A DNA stretch of 64,000 nt from a beta proteobacterium L13 (lineage in GTDB: Bacteria > Pseudomonadota > Gammaproteobacteria > Burkholderiales > Chromobacteriaceae), in assembly GCA_000335715.1 (NCBI GenBank), contig AMYZ01000003.1, positions 62,001 through 126,000 of the forward strand, read 5' to 3'. The notes beneath the pieces were generated by a model. That model saw nothing but the letters and a program-made list of their open reading frames with translations, ran no database searches and was not told the origin of the DNA. A program made the position numbers and the translations under genes. Shown in pieces: positions 17,189 to 25,455 of this stretch (position 1 is its first letter; the number at the start of each line of letters is the position of its first letter).

Positions 17189-18115
17189 TTAACGGCGCTG
17201 GCGCAGCACGGTGGCGGTGCCGGTTTCGGCTACCTCTACTGGCAAGGCCTGCGGCAGCCGCTGCAGGAAGGCGGACAGGTCGCGCAGCTGCACCACGGCG
17301 GTGAGGCGCAGCGAGGCGTTGCCTTCCACCCGCAGCGGTTTGCGGCGGTACGGTGTTAGCGTGGCGGCCACTTGTTGCAGGCTGGCGTTGTGGAAGGCCA
17401 GCGTGCCCTGCGCCCACAGGAAGGGGTCTACCGCCGGTGCCGGGGTGCGCTCGGCACCGGCCGGCCCCAGCGTCAGGTAGTCGCCGGCTTGCAGCACGGC
17501 CAGGCTGTCGCCAGCGTGGCGGCCAACCTTTACCCGGCCGCTGGCCACGGCCACGTGCAGCTGCTGGCCGTCCAGCTGCACGGCGAAGCGGGTGCCCAGC
17601 ACGGTGACCTGGCCCAGCGGGGTGCTGACCACAAACGGCCGTGCGCTGTCGCGCTGCACGTCGAACAGCGCTTGGCCGGCGTCCAGTTGCACGTGGCGCA
17701 TGGCGGCCAGGTAGCGCACGCTGGCACGGCTGGCGGCGCCCACGGTGAGCACGCTGCCATCGGGCAGGGTTTGCCGTAGCGGCGCCTGCTGGCTGGCGAG
17801 TAGGGTTTGCCACTGCGGCTGTGCCTCGCGCCAGGCCCATACGCGCCAGCCGGCCACGCCCAGCAGCAGGCTGGCGGCGCTGCCTTTGAGCAACTGGCGG
17901 CGTTGCTGGCGGCGGGTTTCGGCGGCGCGCGCCAGCTGCTGCAGGGTGTCTGGCCTGTCCAGCCCGTGCCACAGGCTGTCGAACTGGCGGTATTCGTGGC
18001 CGTGGCGCGGGTCGGCCAGCAGCCAGGCTTCGAAGCGGGTACGCAGGCTGTCGTCGTCGGGGCGGTCTTGCAGGCGCAGGAACCAGCGCGCCGCTTCTTC
18101 GCGCAGCCGGCTCAT
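17189..18115 (-). CDS. FecR-type anti-sigma/sigma regulator
   Basis: A 308-residue single-pass inner-membrane protein. The cytoplasmic N-terminal DUF4880 region (EEAARWFLRLQDRPD...FEAWL) binds the sigma factor. A membrane segment lies near residues 75-95 (KGSAASLLLGVAGWRVWAW), followed by the periplasmic FecR domain with LPDGSVLTVGAASRASV and TPLGQVTVLGTRFAV. It transmits the receptor-bound signal across the membrane. The start overlaps the sigma gene stop codon (ATGA). Confidence 0.95.
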   Translation of the reverse strand: MSRLREEAARWFLRLQDRPDDDSLRTRFEAWLLADPRHGHEYRQFDSLWHGLDRPDTLQQLARAAETRRQQRRQLLKGSAASLLLGVAGWRVWAWREAQPQWQTLLASQQAPLRQTLPDGSVLTVGAASRASVRYLAAMRHVQLDAGQALFDVQRDSARPFVVSTPLGQVTVLGTRFAVQLDGQQLHVAVASGRVKVGRHAGDSLAVLQAGDYLTLGPAGAERTPAPAVDPFLWAQGTLAFHNASLQQVAATLTPYRRKPLRVEGNASLRLTAVVQLRDLSAFLQRLPQALPVEVAETGTATVLRQRR

Positions 18116-18636
18116 GCGCCCTGCTCTTGCAGCGCGCGCAGGTCCAGCATGGCGCGGATCAGGTGGCGTTCCACCATATTGAGGCTGATGCCCAGCTCGG
18201 CGGCGACTTCCGGCTGGCTGCCGCCTTCCACCCGCACGCGCCAGAACACCTCGCGGCAGCGCGGTGGCAGGGTGTCGATGACTTGCTGCAGCAGCGCCAG
18301 GCGCTGGCGCAGCGCGGCCAGGTCGGCGGTATCGGGGGCGGCGGGTAGCCGTTGTTCGTCAGGCTCGGCTTCGAACACGTAGTGCCGGTCGCGCCGCAGC
18401 TGGTCGCTGAGCACGCTTTGCGCTACGCGGCGCAGGTAGGCCTGCGGCTCGGCCACCTGGCTGCGGTGCTGCAGCAGCGCGTAGCGCAGCAAGGCGTCGT
18501 GCAGCACGTCTTTGGCGCGTTGCGGGCAGCCGCACTGGCGGCGCAGCGCCGACAGCAGCTCGGCATAAGCCCAGCGCAGGTCGATGCCGAACCAGTGTAG
18601 TGGCGTGGTGGCGGGCGGTAGCAAGACGGCAGTCAT
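18112..18636 (-). CDS. FecI-type ECF sigma factor
   Basis: A 174-residue ECF sigma factor that should direct RNA polymerase to the receptor gene when the siderophore is bound outside. Region 2 covers the DVLHDALLRYALL and AYLRRVAQSVLSDQLRR stretches; region 4 is LPPRCREVFWRVRVEGGSQPEVAAELGISLNMVERHL. ATG 18636 is chosen; a GTG one codon earlier is also possible. No good ribosome-binding site is seen. A near-perfect Fur box lies 15 nt upstream, so iron starvation should trigger expression. Confidence 0.95.
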   Translation of the reverse strand: MTAVLLPPATTPLHWFGIDLRWAYAELLSALRRQCGCPQRAKDVLHDALLRYALLQHRSQVAEPQAYLRRVAQSVLSDQLRRDRHYVFEAEPDEQRLPAAPDTADLAALRQRLALLQQVIDTLPPRCREVFWRVRVEGGSQPEVAAELGISLNMVERHLIRAMLDLRALQEQGA

Positions 18637-18650
18637 CACAATACGCTTAT

Positions 18651-18673
18651 CTATTGATAATGGTTATCAATAG
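18651..18673 (-). promoter_or_regulatory. Strong Fur box upstream of the siderophore-locus sigma gene
   Basis: A perfect 10-bp inverted repeat, CTATTGATAA and TTATCAATAG around TGG, contains the core GATAATGGTTATC, an almost ideal Fur operator. It overlaps the expected promoter of the fecI-like gene. Confidence 0.9.
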
Positions 18674-18775
18674 TAATGTATCGCCTGTGTAGCTGTCATG
18701 CTGGCGGCGGGCAATATGCCCGCCCGGGCAGGGGGCGCTGGCCGCACACCTGCGGCCAGATGCGTGCCGACGCGG

Positions 18776-19081
18776 CTAGCTGGCGTCCGGCTTGCGCGCA
18801 AACAGCACGCGCGGGGCGTTGCCCTGGCTGCTTGGCGAACGCGGCGGTCGCGCCGGTTTCGGGGTTTTCAGCTGGATGTACAGCGCCTCGACCTCGGCGC
18901 GTGCCCACGGGGTGCGGCGCAGGAAGGTGAGGCTGGACTTGATGCTGGGGTCGCTGTTGAAGCAGCGGATCTTCACCAGGCGGCCCAGCTGCGGCCAACC
19001 ATAGTGCGCTACCAGCTCGTTCAGCAGCGCTTCCAGCGTCACGCCTTGCAGCGGGTCTTTGGGGGCGGGTTTGTCACTCAT
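18776..19081 (-). CDS. VF530-family DNA-binding protein
   Basis: A 101-residue protein of the VF530 family (DUF2132), small proteins with a DNA-binding fold and no settled role. The family core is visible as [21 protein letters not shown] and [28 protein letters not shown]-like text (here [10 protein letters not shown]). The start ATG overlaps the stop of the upstream cysteine-cluster gene by one base, so the two are translationally coupled. The last 25 residues are basic and low in complexity. Confidence 0.88.
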   Translation of the reverse strand: MSDKPAPKDPLQGVTLEALLNELVAHYGWPQLGRLVKIRCFNSDPSIKSSLTFLRRTPWARAEVEALYIQLKTPKPARPPRSPSSQGNAPRVLFARKPDAS

Positions 19082-19476
19082 CAGGTGCTCCGGCGGCCGT
19101 GATTGGGGTTCTTGGTGTAGGCGCAGTAGCCCGGGCGCGGGCCCACCTTGGGGTGGTTGCGGCAGGTGTTGGGGCGCTGTTCGTAGATGGTGCACAGCCG
19201 CGTTTTCTGGTCCAGGTACATGCAGTCGCCGTTGGCGCGGCGGCTGAGGGTGAATACTTCGTACTTGAAATTGAAGTGCTGGATGATGCGCTGTTTTTCC
19301 AGACGTTTGGCGATGTTCTTTACCGGTTCCTGCAGTTCGAACTCGTCCACGATGCCCATGCGTACCAGGTCGGGCAGCTTTACTTCTACCGGCATGCTGC
19401 AACAGGACGCCATGCAGTCGCTGCACAGCCCGTTCTTGTATTTCACCCAGGTATCCAGGCGCTCGATATCAGACAC
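19081..19476 (-). CDS. YkgJ-family cysteine cluster protein
   Basis: A 131-residue protein with the CxxCxxxCC cluster (CSDCMASCC, residues 18-26) and later cysteines in [22 protein letters not shown], the pattern of the UPF0153/YkgJ family, which probably bind a metal or Fe-S cluster. The function is not established. It starts with GTG at 19476, supported by AAGGG six bases upstream and by the MSDIERL family start. It is coupled to the VF530-type gene. Confidence 0.9.
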   Translation of the reverse strand: MSDIERLDTWVKYKNGLCSDCMASCCSMPVEVKLPDLVRMGIVDEFELQEPVKNIAKRLEKQRIIQHFNFKYEVFTLSRRANGDCMYLDQKTRLCTIYEQRPNTCRNHPKVGPRPGYCAYTKNPNHGRRST

Positions 19477-19746
19477 ACATCACCCTTAAAGCATTGAATT
19501 CAAAAAACAATCCGCCAGGCGGCGAAAGCTGCGCATTCTACGGGCTGGGCCTGGGGGTGGCAAGCGGCCGGGTAAGCCCGGTTTGACACCAAAAATGAAC
19601 ACTTTTCATTGTGATATATTCTTTTGTTCTTGAGCGCAAAGAATCGATATGCCTTTGTGCTGATTTGTAATAAATAACAGCACGCCAGCCAAGAGCGTGA
19701 CAACACGGTTTCATTCTCTCCTGTCGATATCTCCAAAGGTTGTTCC

Positions 19747-21351
19747 ATGAAAATTGTTTCAAAACTGATCGTGGCTTTTGTCTGTAGTGCAGTGGTGGTA
19801 GTGCTGGTGGGCTTGGCGGGTGTTATCAAGCTGAATCAGGCTGACCAGCGTTTTGATGCCTTTACCAGCAACATTCTGCCCAGCGTAGAACTGCTGGCCA
19901 AAACACAGAACCAGACCTGGTCGGCCCGCAACGAAGTGTGGAAGCACCTGGCGCAGCCAGACGCCGCGGGTAAGCAGGCTGCCGAGCAAGCCATCAGCAA
20001 GCGGCTGGATGAAGTGGAAAAATCGCTGCAGGCTTACGAGCCCATGGTGGTGGATGCCGAGGACAAGCGCCTGCTGGACCAGTCCAGACAGCGCCTGACT
20101 GCGTATCGTGCCGGGCTGGTTGATACGCTGGCGATGTCGCGTAATGGCGACCAGGCTGGTGCGGTACAACGCGCGCTGCAAGGCCGAGGCAATGCGCTGG
20201 TCGCCGCCATGGACGAGCACGTGCTGTATAACCGCAAGCTGGCCCAGAGCCTGCAGCAGGCCAATAGCGAGGCGGCCCATAGTGCGCTGACCCAGCTGCT
20301 GGTGGTGCTGGCTGTGGTGCTGCTGGCAATGGCCGCCGGTGGCACGCTGCTGTGCCGCGCCATTTCGCAAGGCTTGCGCCAGATGCAGCAGGCTATGACC
20401 GTGATCAGTAGCGACCTGGACTTTACCCGCCGTGTAGCGGTGACGCAGCAGGATGAAATCGGCGTGACAGCTACCGCCTTCAATGCCCTGCTGGATAAGC
20501 TGCAGCAGAGCTTGCAAGACATGAAGCGCGGCATTGTCGAGGTGTCGTCCACCGCACAGCAGCTGCAGCAAGCGTCTGGCAGTGTGGCAGACAGCTCGGC
20601 GCAGCAAAGCAATGCTTCTGCCCATATGGCGGCGGCGGTCGAGCAGATGACCGTGAGCCTGAGCCATGTGGCAGACCGTGCGCGCGAGGCGCATAGCCTG
20701 TCGGCCGAGGGTGCAGGCCAGGCAAGCCTGGGGCAACAGGCTATCGGGCAGGTGGTGGCAGATATCGAGGTGATTGCCAGCACGGTGTCAGATACCGCGC
20801 ACGAGATCGGCCAGCTGGCCGAGCGTAGCCAGAGCATCGAGTCGGTGGTGAATGTGATTCGTGATGTGGCCGAACAGACCAACCTGCTGGCCCTGAACGC
20901 TGCCATCGAGGCGGCACGTGCTGGCGAGAGTGGGCGTGGTTTTGCCGTGGTGGCTGACGAGGTGCGCAAGCTGGCCGAACGTACTGCCGCATCCACACAG
21001 GAAATCGGCAAGATCATTACCGCCATCCAGCAGGTGACGGGTAATGTGGTTAGCCGCATGGAGCAAGCGGTAGGCCAGGTGGGGCGCGGCCAGCAAGGCG
21101 TCGGCTCGGCGCAGCAGAATATTGCCCAGCTACTGGCCGGGGCACATGCCAGCGCCCGCGTGGTGCAAGAGATCTCCGAGGCTATTCGCGAACAAAGCAT
21201 GGCCACTAACAGCATTGCGCAGCAGGTAGATACCGTGGCGCAAAGTGCCGAGGCCAATAGCAGTGCGGCAGGCCAGGCGGCCAACATTGCTACCGGTTTG
21301 GAGCGTGTGGCGGCCGGCATGCAGCAAGAGGTTCGCCTTTACCGCGTGTAA
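19747..21351 (+). CDS. Methyl-accepting chemotaxis protein, four-helix-bundle sensor
   Basis: A 534-residue chemoreceptor. Helix 1 (about residues 8-28) is followed by a periplasmic 4HB_MCP-type helical domain, helix 2 (about 182-205), HAMP (about 206-258) and the signalling domain with [20 protein letters not shown]. It carries several Q/E methylation-type helices but no C-terminal pentapeptide. The gene is monocistronic, with a clear terminator after it and a 270-nt upstream region containing TTGACA at 19583. The ligand is unknown. Confidence 0.95.
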   Translation: MKIVSKLIVAFVCSAVVVVLVGLAGVIKLNQADQRFDAFTSNILPSVELLAKTQNQTWSARNEVWKHLAQPDAAGKQAAEQAISKRLDEVEKSLQAYEPMVVDAEDKRLLDQSRQRLTAYRAGLVDTLAMSRNGDQAGAVQRALQGRGNALVAAMDEHVLYNRKLAQSLQQANSEAAHSALTQLLVVLAVVLLAMAAGGTLLCRAISQGLRQMQQAMTVISSDLDFTRRVAVTQQDEIGVTATAFNALLDKLQQSLQDMKRGIVEVSSTAQQLQQASGSVADSSAQQSNASAHMAAAVEQMTVSLSHVADRAREAHSLSAEGAGQASLGQQAIGQVVADIEVIASTVSDTAHEIGQLAERSQSIESVVNVIRDVAEQTNLLALNAAIEAARAGESGRGFAVVADEVRKLAERTAASTQEIGKIITAIQQVTGNVVSRMEQAVGQVGRGQQGVGSAQQNIAQLLAGAHASARVVQEISEAIREQSMATNSIAQQVDTVAQSAEANSSAAGQAANIATGLERVAAGMQQEVRLYRV

Positions 21352-21363
21352 GCGGTGCAAACT

Positions 21364-21392
21364 AAAAAGCCGGCATGCGATGCCGGCTTTTT
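21364..21392 (+). terminator. Terminator of the 4HB chemoreceptor
   Basis: AAAAAGCCGGCAT / ATGCCGGCTTTTT form a 13-bp stem with a GCG loop, running into Ts, 12 nt after the stop codon. It can also serve the convergent acetyltransferase gene. Confidence 0.93.
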
Positions 21393-21404
21393 TGTGCGCG
21401 TGGT

Positions 21405-21827
21405 CTAGGGGCCGTCGGCAATCAGCCGCTTGCCCAGGCTCACCGCCTCGTCCTGTGTGTAGCCCAGCTGGCGATAAAAGGCCAAGACTGCCGTGTTGCT
21501 GCTACGAACCTGCAGGTTGAGCTTGGGGCAGCCGCGTGCCAGCAGTGCGGCTTCGATATGCGCCATCAGTGCGCGGCCGTAGCCCAGGCCCTGCGCGCCG
21601 GGCTGTACTGCCAGGTAGTTCACCCAGCCACGGTGGCCGTCGTAGCCTGCCATGGCGCTGGCCACCAGTTGGCCGTCTGCTTCGCCTACCAGAAACAGCT
21701 CGCGCTGCACGGTGAGTTTGCGCTGGATGTCGCGCAGTGGGTCGTTCCACGGCCGTGTCAGGCCACAGGCCTGCCACAGCGCAATCACGGCGTCGGTGTC
21801 GGCTTCGGTAAACGGGCGTATCTGCAT
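21405..21827 (-). CDS. ypeA: GNAT acetyltransferase, YpeA type
   Basis: A 140-residue GNAT-family protein resembling E. coli YpeA over its whole length: LTRPWNDPLRDIQRKL, AGYDGHRGWVNYLAV, the acetyl-CoA loop QGLGYGRALMAHIE, RGCPKLNLQVR and YRQLGYTQDEAVSLGKRLI. The family is widely conserved; the substrate acetylated is unknown. It converges with the chemoreceptor gene. Confidence 0.93.
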   Translation of the reverse strand: MQIRPFTEADTDAVIALWQACGLTRPWNDPLRDIQRKLTVQRELFLVGEADGQLVASAMAGYDGHRGWVNYLAVQPGAQGLGYGRALMAHIEAALLARGCPKLNLQVRSSNTAVLAFYRQLGYTQDEAVSLGKRLIADGP

Positions 21828-21887
21828 GAAGGCATTCCTGCACTATCGATACGGCATCATGGCATGCACGGCTGCGTGCGGCCAACC

Positions 21888-22337
21888 TTAGCCGGCGGGG
21901 GCGTCGAAACGGCGGGCAAAGGTAAACGCGGTCGGGCCGGGGCCGTGTTGTGCCAGCTGCGCCAGGCGGTCGGCAGCCTCTGCCAGCGTGGGGCGGTGGC
22001 CGTGTGGCACCCACCACAGTACCTGGGCCGGTGTGTCCATGCGGGCAAACCACTCGCGGCGGCGGCGGAAGAAGTCCACGTGCTCGCTACGGTAGGCAAA
22101 GTCGGCCAGCATATCGATGTTGTCCCACACCGACATGTTCACGATGACGTCGTCGCCAAACGGGCGAAAGGCAGTGGCGTCGCCGGCTTCGTCTTGCAGC
22201 CGCCACACAAAGCCGGGGGAGGCTTCGCCTAGCGCGTTGATGCGCTCAAGGTTGGCCGCAAAGTCGTGCAGCTGCGGCGAATCGAGCGGCGCCAGCAAAG
22301 TGGCGATATTGAGCTGGGCGAGCTGGTAAGCGGGCAT
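21888..22337 (-). CDS. DUF3291-family protein
   Basis: A 149-residue protein of the DUF3291 family, which has a dimeric ferredoxin-like (antibiotic biosynthesis monooxygenase-like) appearance. Markers are AQLNIATLLAPLDSP, GFVWRLQDE, NMSVWDNIDMLADFAYRSEH and WWVPHGHRPTLAEAADRL. The biochemical role is unknown. A copy of the GCGGCCAACC repeat sits just after its stop codon. Confidence 0.85.
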   Translation of the reverse strand: MPAYQLAQLNIATLLAPLDSPQLHDFAANLERINALGEASPGFVWRLQDEAGDATAFRPFGDDVIVNMSVWDNIDMLADFAYRSEHVDFFRRRREWFARMDTPAQVLWWVPHGHRPTLAEAADRLAQLAQHGPGPTAFTFARRFDAPAG

Positions 22338-22460
22338 GGCGGCCTTTCGGTGGGGGATGCCAGACAGATGCTGCCGGGCTGGCGCGTTTCAAGTACGCCT
22401 GGCCCGTAAAATCAACGCCCTGCGTGGCCTGTTGCGCCTGCCGGGCGTTTGGCTGCGGCT

Positions 22461-22802
22461 TTAGTCGTCGCGCGTCAGCACGCTCAGCAGCTCGATCTCG
22501 AACAGCAGGTTGCTGTTGGGCGGGATCATGTCGCCTACCTGGCGCTCGCCGTAGGCCAACGCCGCCGGCACCCACAGCTTGCGCTTGCCGCCCACGCGCA
22601 TGCCGGCCAGGCCCTGGATCCAACCCTGGATCACGCGCTTGTTGCTGAGGATGCACTCGAAGGGCTGGCCCTTGCGCTGCGAGCTGTCGAACTCGGTGCC
22701 GTCTTCCAGCCAGCCGGTGTAGTGCGCGGTGATCAGCGCGCCGCGCTCGGCGGCCTTGCCCTCGCCCACGATGATGTCTTCGATTATTACGCTGTCGCTC
22801 AT
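22461..22802 (-). CDS. FKBP-type peptidyl-prolyl isomerase
   Basis: A 113-residue single-domain FKBP, which isomerises prolyl bonds in proteins. The fold landmarks are VHYTGWL-like AHYTGWLEDGTEFDSS, VIQGWIQGLAGMRVGGKRKLWVP and LAYGERQVGDMIPPNSNLLFEIELL. There is no signal peptide, so it is cytosolic. It stands between unrelated genes on the same strand. Confidence 0.97.
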   Translation of the reverse strand: MSDSVIIEDIIVGEGKAAERGALITAHYTGWLEDGTEFDSSQRKGQPFECILSNKRVIQGWIQGLAGMRVGGKRKLWVPAALAYGERQVGDMIPPNSNLLFEIELLSVLTRDD

Positions 22803-22854
22803 GGCGGCCTCCCGCTAAGTGAAGGCGGCATTTTAGGCGTAGTTGGCCGCACTT

Positions 22855-23262
22855 TCACCTGCGGGTTGCCGCTTCGCCACGCGCTTCGCGCTCGAACGGG
22901 TTGTCCAGATACGGCCGCCGCCCGCGTAGCCACAACCACAGGCTGGCCGCCGGGTAAGCCAGCAGCAGCAAGGCTCCCCAGCGCTCGTACTGCCGTACAT
23001 GGATGTGTTCGTGCTGCCGCCAGTGCGCCAGCACGGCCGGGCTGATGCCCAGCACCACGTGGCCCAGCGTGATGGCGCAAAACGGCAGCCGTGACAGGTG
23101 CGGCCACGGCGGGGCGGCGACTTCCAGCACGCCGTTTACCCGCTGTGCGCGGCCACCGGCCAGCCATAAAGGCAGTGCCAGTAGCAGGCCGATGGCGCTG
23201 GCCGGGGCGGCCCACAGGTAGCGTAGTCGCCGCAGAGCGGCCAGAGCGTCACGTTTTTTCAT
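22855..23262 (-). CDS. Conserved small membrane protein with HEHIHVRQYERWG motif
   Basis: A 135-residue protein I cannot assign to a named family. Hydrophobic segments lie near residues 17-34, 62-76 and 94-110. The middle carries HWRQHEHIHVRQYERWG, whose HExxH-like pattern (H-E-H-I-H-V-R-Q-Y-E) resembles a metallopeptidase helix and recurs in uncharacterised bacterial membrane proteins. It starts with MKKRD and lies divergent from the cytochrome c peroxidase gene, separated by about 160 nt with an FNR-like site. Confidence 0.7.
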   Translation of the reverse strand: MKKRDALAALRRLRYLWAAPASAIGLLLALPLWLAGGRAQRVNGVLEVAAPPWPHLSRLPFCAITLGHVVLGISPAVLAHWRQHEHIHVRQYERWGALLLLAYPAASLWLWLRGRRPYLDNPFEREARGEAATRR

Positions 23263-23297
23263 GCGATTCCTGCTGTGTGTACCTACCGCTTCGATAC

Positions 23298-23311
23298 TTG
23301 ACCCTGATCAA
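23298..23311 (+). promoter_or_regulatory. FNR/Anr-type box upstream of the peroxidase gene
   Basis: TTGACCCTGATCAA matches the FNR consensus TTGATnnnnATCAA with one mismatch and lies about 110 nt before the start codon. It predicts activation of the peroxidase under low oxygen, as known for other bacterial dihaem peroxidases. Confidence 0.8.
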
Positions 23312-23330
23312 GCTGGCCTTTTCCTGCCGC

Positions 23331-23365
23331 TTTAGACTGGCTTCAGTTTTTAGACACAGTCTAAA
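23331..23365 (+). promoter_or_regulatory. Inverted repeat TTTAGACTG...CAGTCTAAA in the peroxidase promoter
   Basis: A perfect 9-bp inverted repeat with a 17-nt spacer, which itself contains a further TTTAGAC. It lies between the FNR box and the start codon, a good position for a repressor. The Fur-family regulator encoded just downstream of the peroxidase is the obvious candidate binder. Confidence 0.55.
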
Positions 23366-23420
23366 CCGGAAGCCCCACCCTTCCGCCCTTTCTCTCTTGT
23401 ATGCATGAAGGAGCGTCATC

Positions 23421-24425
23421 ATGAAAAAGATCGTACTGGCCATCAGTGCCTGTTTCGTCCTGGGTGGGGGTATTGCCATGGTGCAGGCTGCCGCACCGGC
23501 CAATGAGCCTATCCAGCCTATCAAGGCGGCAAAGGTGAAAAACCCGGCCATGGCCGAGCTGGGCAAGAAACTGTACTTTGATGTGCGTCTGTCGCGCTCG
23601 GGTTTCATTTCCTGTAACTCCTGCCACAACCTGTCCATGGGTGGCACCGACAACCTGAAAACGTCCATTGGCCATAACTGGCAAAAAGGCCCGATCAACT
23701 CGCCAACGGTGCTGAACTCCAGCCTTAACCTGGCGCAGTTCTGGGATGGCCGCGCCAAAGACCTGAAAGAGCAGGCCGGTGGCCCGATTGCCAACCCCGG
23801 CGAGATGGCGTTTACCCACGAGCTGGCGGTAGACGTACTGGCCTCGATTCCGCAATACGTTACCGAGTTCAAGCAGGTATTTGGCGATGGCAAGGTCAAT
23901 ATCGACCGCGTGACGCAGTCCATTGCCGCCTTTGAAGACACGCTGGTCACGCCCGATTCGCGCTTTGACCAATGGCTGAAGGGCAACAAGAAGGCGCTGA
24001 GCGCGCAAGAGCTGCGCGGCTACCAGACCTTCAAGACCGCTGGCTGTGTGGCCTGCCACAACGGCCCGGCGGTGGGCGGCAACTCGTTCCAGAAAATGGG
24101 CCTGGTCAAACCCTACATCACCACCAACATCGCCGAAGGCCGGGTAGCGGTAACCGGCAAAGACGCCGACCGTTTCAATTTCAAGGTCCCTACGCTGCGT
24201 AACGTGGCGCTGACCTATCCGTACTTCCACGACGGCGAGGCGGCCACGCTGCACCAGGCGGTGGATACCATGGGCAAGCTGCAGCTGGGCCGCGAGTTCA
24301 GCAAGCAGGAGCTGGACGATGTGGTGTCCTTCCTGCATACGCTCACCGGCAAGCAGCCTGACTTCAAGCTGCCTATCCTGCCGCCGTCCAGCGACAAGAC
24401 CCCGGCACCGAAGCCGTTCAACTAA
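23421..24425 (+). CDS. Dihaem cytochrome c peroxidase
   Basis: A 334-residue periplasmic enzyme that reduces hydrogen peroxide to water with electrons from small c-type cytochromes. The signal peptide ends near VQA (residue 23). Two haem-binding motifs are present, CNSCH (65-69) and CVACH (209-213), along with PTVLNSSLNLAQFWDGRA and the C-terminal VPTLRNVALTYPYFHDG typical of the family. Shine-Dalgarno AAGGAG lies before the ATG. The promoter region has an FNR box and a second inverted repeat, and a Fur-family regulator follows 46 nt downstream. Confidence 0.97.
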   Translation: MKKIVLAISACFVLGGGIAMVQAAAPANEPIQPIKAAKVKNPAMAELGKKLYFDVRLSRSGFISCNSCHNLSMGGTDNLKTSIGHNWQKGPINSPTVLNSSLNLAQFWDGRAKDLKEQAGGPIANPGEMAFTHELAVDVLASIPQYVTEFKQVFGDGKVNIDRVTQSIAAFEDTLVTPDSRFDQWLKGNKKALSAQELRGYQTFKTAGCVACHNGPAVGGNSFQKMGLVKPYITTNIAEGRVAVTGKDADRFNFKVPTLRNVALTYPYFHDGEAATLHQAVDTMGKLQLGREFSKQELDDVVSFLHTLTGKQPDFKLPILPPSSDKTPAPKPFN

Positions 24426-24440
24426 CCCTTTCCCCAGCGG

Positions 24441-24464
24441 CAGGCCGGGTGCAAGCCCGGCCTG
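24441..24464 (+). terminator. Hairpin between the peroxidase and Fur-family genes
   Basis: CAGGCCGGG / CCCGGCCTG form a 9-bp stem with a TGCAAG loop and no T-run. It may partly attenuate transcription into the regulator gene or stabilise the peroxidase mRNA end. Confidence 0.45.
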
Positions 24465-24471
24465 ATACAGC

Positions 24472-24879
24472 ATGACCCTGCACCACGATATTGCCCGCAA
24501 GCTGGCCGACGCCGGTATACCGCTTACCAGCCAGCGCTTGCTGATTGCCTGCGAGCTGTTTGCCGAGCATTGCCACCTGAGCGCCGACGAGCTGCTGCTG
24601 CGTGTGGGCAGCCTCACGCCGGACATCTCGCGCGCCACGGTGTACAACACGCTGAAGCTGTTCAGCCAGAAAGGCCTGGTGCAGGAGCTGGTGGTGGAAA
24701 ACGGCAAGCGCGTGTACGACTCCAATACCGCGCCGCACCCGCACTGCTACAACGCCGATACCGGCGAGCTGACCGACGTGCACCAGCAGCTGCAACTGGC
24801 CGGCCCCCTGCCCGAGCTGCCGCCCGGCACCGCACTGGAGCGGGTGGACATCATCGTGCGGGTGCGCAACGTGGCTTGA
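24472..24879 (+). CDS. Fur-family regulator lacking the CxxC zinc site
   Basis: A 135-residue Fur-superfamily protein. The winged-helix part is clear (PLTSQRLLIACELF; recognition helix SRATVYNTLKLFSQKGLV). The dimer domain has APHPHCYNADTGELTDV (His89, His91, Cys92) but none of the paired CxxC motifs that hold structural zinc in Fur and PerR. This combination resembles the Irr-like branch, which in other bacteria responds to haem and peroxide. That assignment is inference. Its position after the dihaem peroxidase suggests it controls that gene and itself. Confidence 0.88.
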   Translation: MTLHHDIARKLADAGIPLTSQRLLIACELFAEHCHLSADELLLRVGSLTPDISRATVYNTLKLFSQKGLVQELVVENGKRVYDSNTAPHPHCYNADTGELTDVHQQLQLAGPLPELPPGTALERVDIIVRVRNVA

Positions 24880-24901
24880 GTGCGCGCTGCGTATGCAACA
24901 C

Positions 24902-24926
24902 AAAACCGCCCTTTCCGGGCGGTTTT
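24902..24926 (+). terminator. Terminator of the peroxidase/Fur-family operon
   Basis: AAAACCGCCC / GGGCGGTTTT with a TTTCC loop, followed by more Ts, 22 nt after the regulator stop codon. Confidence 0.93.
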
Positions 24927-25038
24927 TTCATGCGGCGCTTTAGGGCCTGTTAACGCTATTTTGGATGCGGCGGCGCTTGTCAGGCGGCGGCAATGCGCGA
25001 AAAACCGGGTGCAGCAGGGCGATCCCTGCCAGCAAGCC

Positions 25039-25407
25039 CTAGTAGCGTTCTACCGCCACCAGCCGTGGTGGCGGGCTGTAGTCTTCCGGCCACCAGTCGT
25101 CGATGCGCCAGATCAGGCCGTCTTTCAGCGTGAAGAAGGCGATGCCGGTCAGCGTGTGCTGTTCCACGTGGAACGCGGTGCTGGTCACCGCGCTGTCGCC
25201 GTCGGCGATCAGCCGTATAATGGTGACCGTCCAGTCGCCCGGGTAGGTGGCGTAAAAGGCCACGAAGGCGTCGATGCCGCGAATCAGCTCGCGCGTTTGC
25301 GGCACGCGGTATTCGATGCCGGGGTGCAGGGTGGCGGCAAACGCCGGCCAGTCGCGGGTATTGGCCAGCGCCCAGTGGCGGGTGATCAGGTCTGACGTGG
25401 ATGACAT
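25039..25407 (-). CDS. SnoaL/NTF2-like fold protein
   Basis: A 122-residue protein of the NTF2-like superfamily (SnoaL-like), a cone-shaped fold used for small-molecule binding or isomerisation. Recognisable parts are ITRHWALANTRDWPAFAATLHPGIEYRVPQ, GIDAFVAFYATYPGDW and GLIWRIDDWWPED. The ATG at 25407 is chosen; a TTG five codons earlier is possible. It is the last of three small minus-strand genes with a cupin and a VOC protein. The substrate is unknown. Confidence 0.82.
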   Translation of the reverse strand: MSSTSDLITRHWALANTRDWPAFAATLHPGIEYRVPQTRELIRGIDAFVAFYATYPGDWTVTIIRLIADGDSAVTSTAFHVEQHTLTGIAFFTLKDGLIWRIDDWWPEDYSPPPRLVAVERY

Positions 25408-25455
25408 GGCTTGTCTGTACAAGGTTGGCCGCAGCGCGCGGTGCGCGTTTGCGGC

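Noticed and set aside
18776-19426. A 216-codon open frame covering the VF530-type gene and running antisense-free into the YkgJ gene
   Set aside because: Its first half is a basic, low-complexity shadow of the YkgJ gene in another frame; only the C-terminal 101 residues, starting at 19081, match a family.
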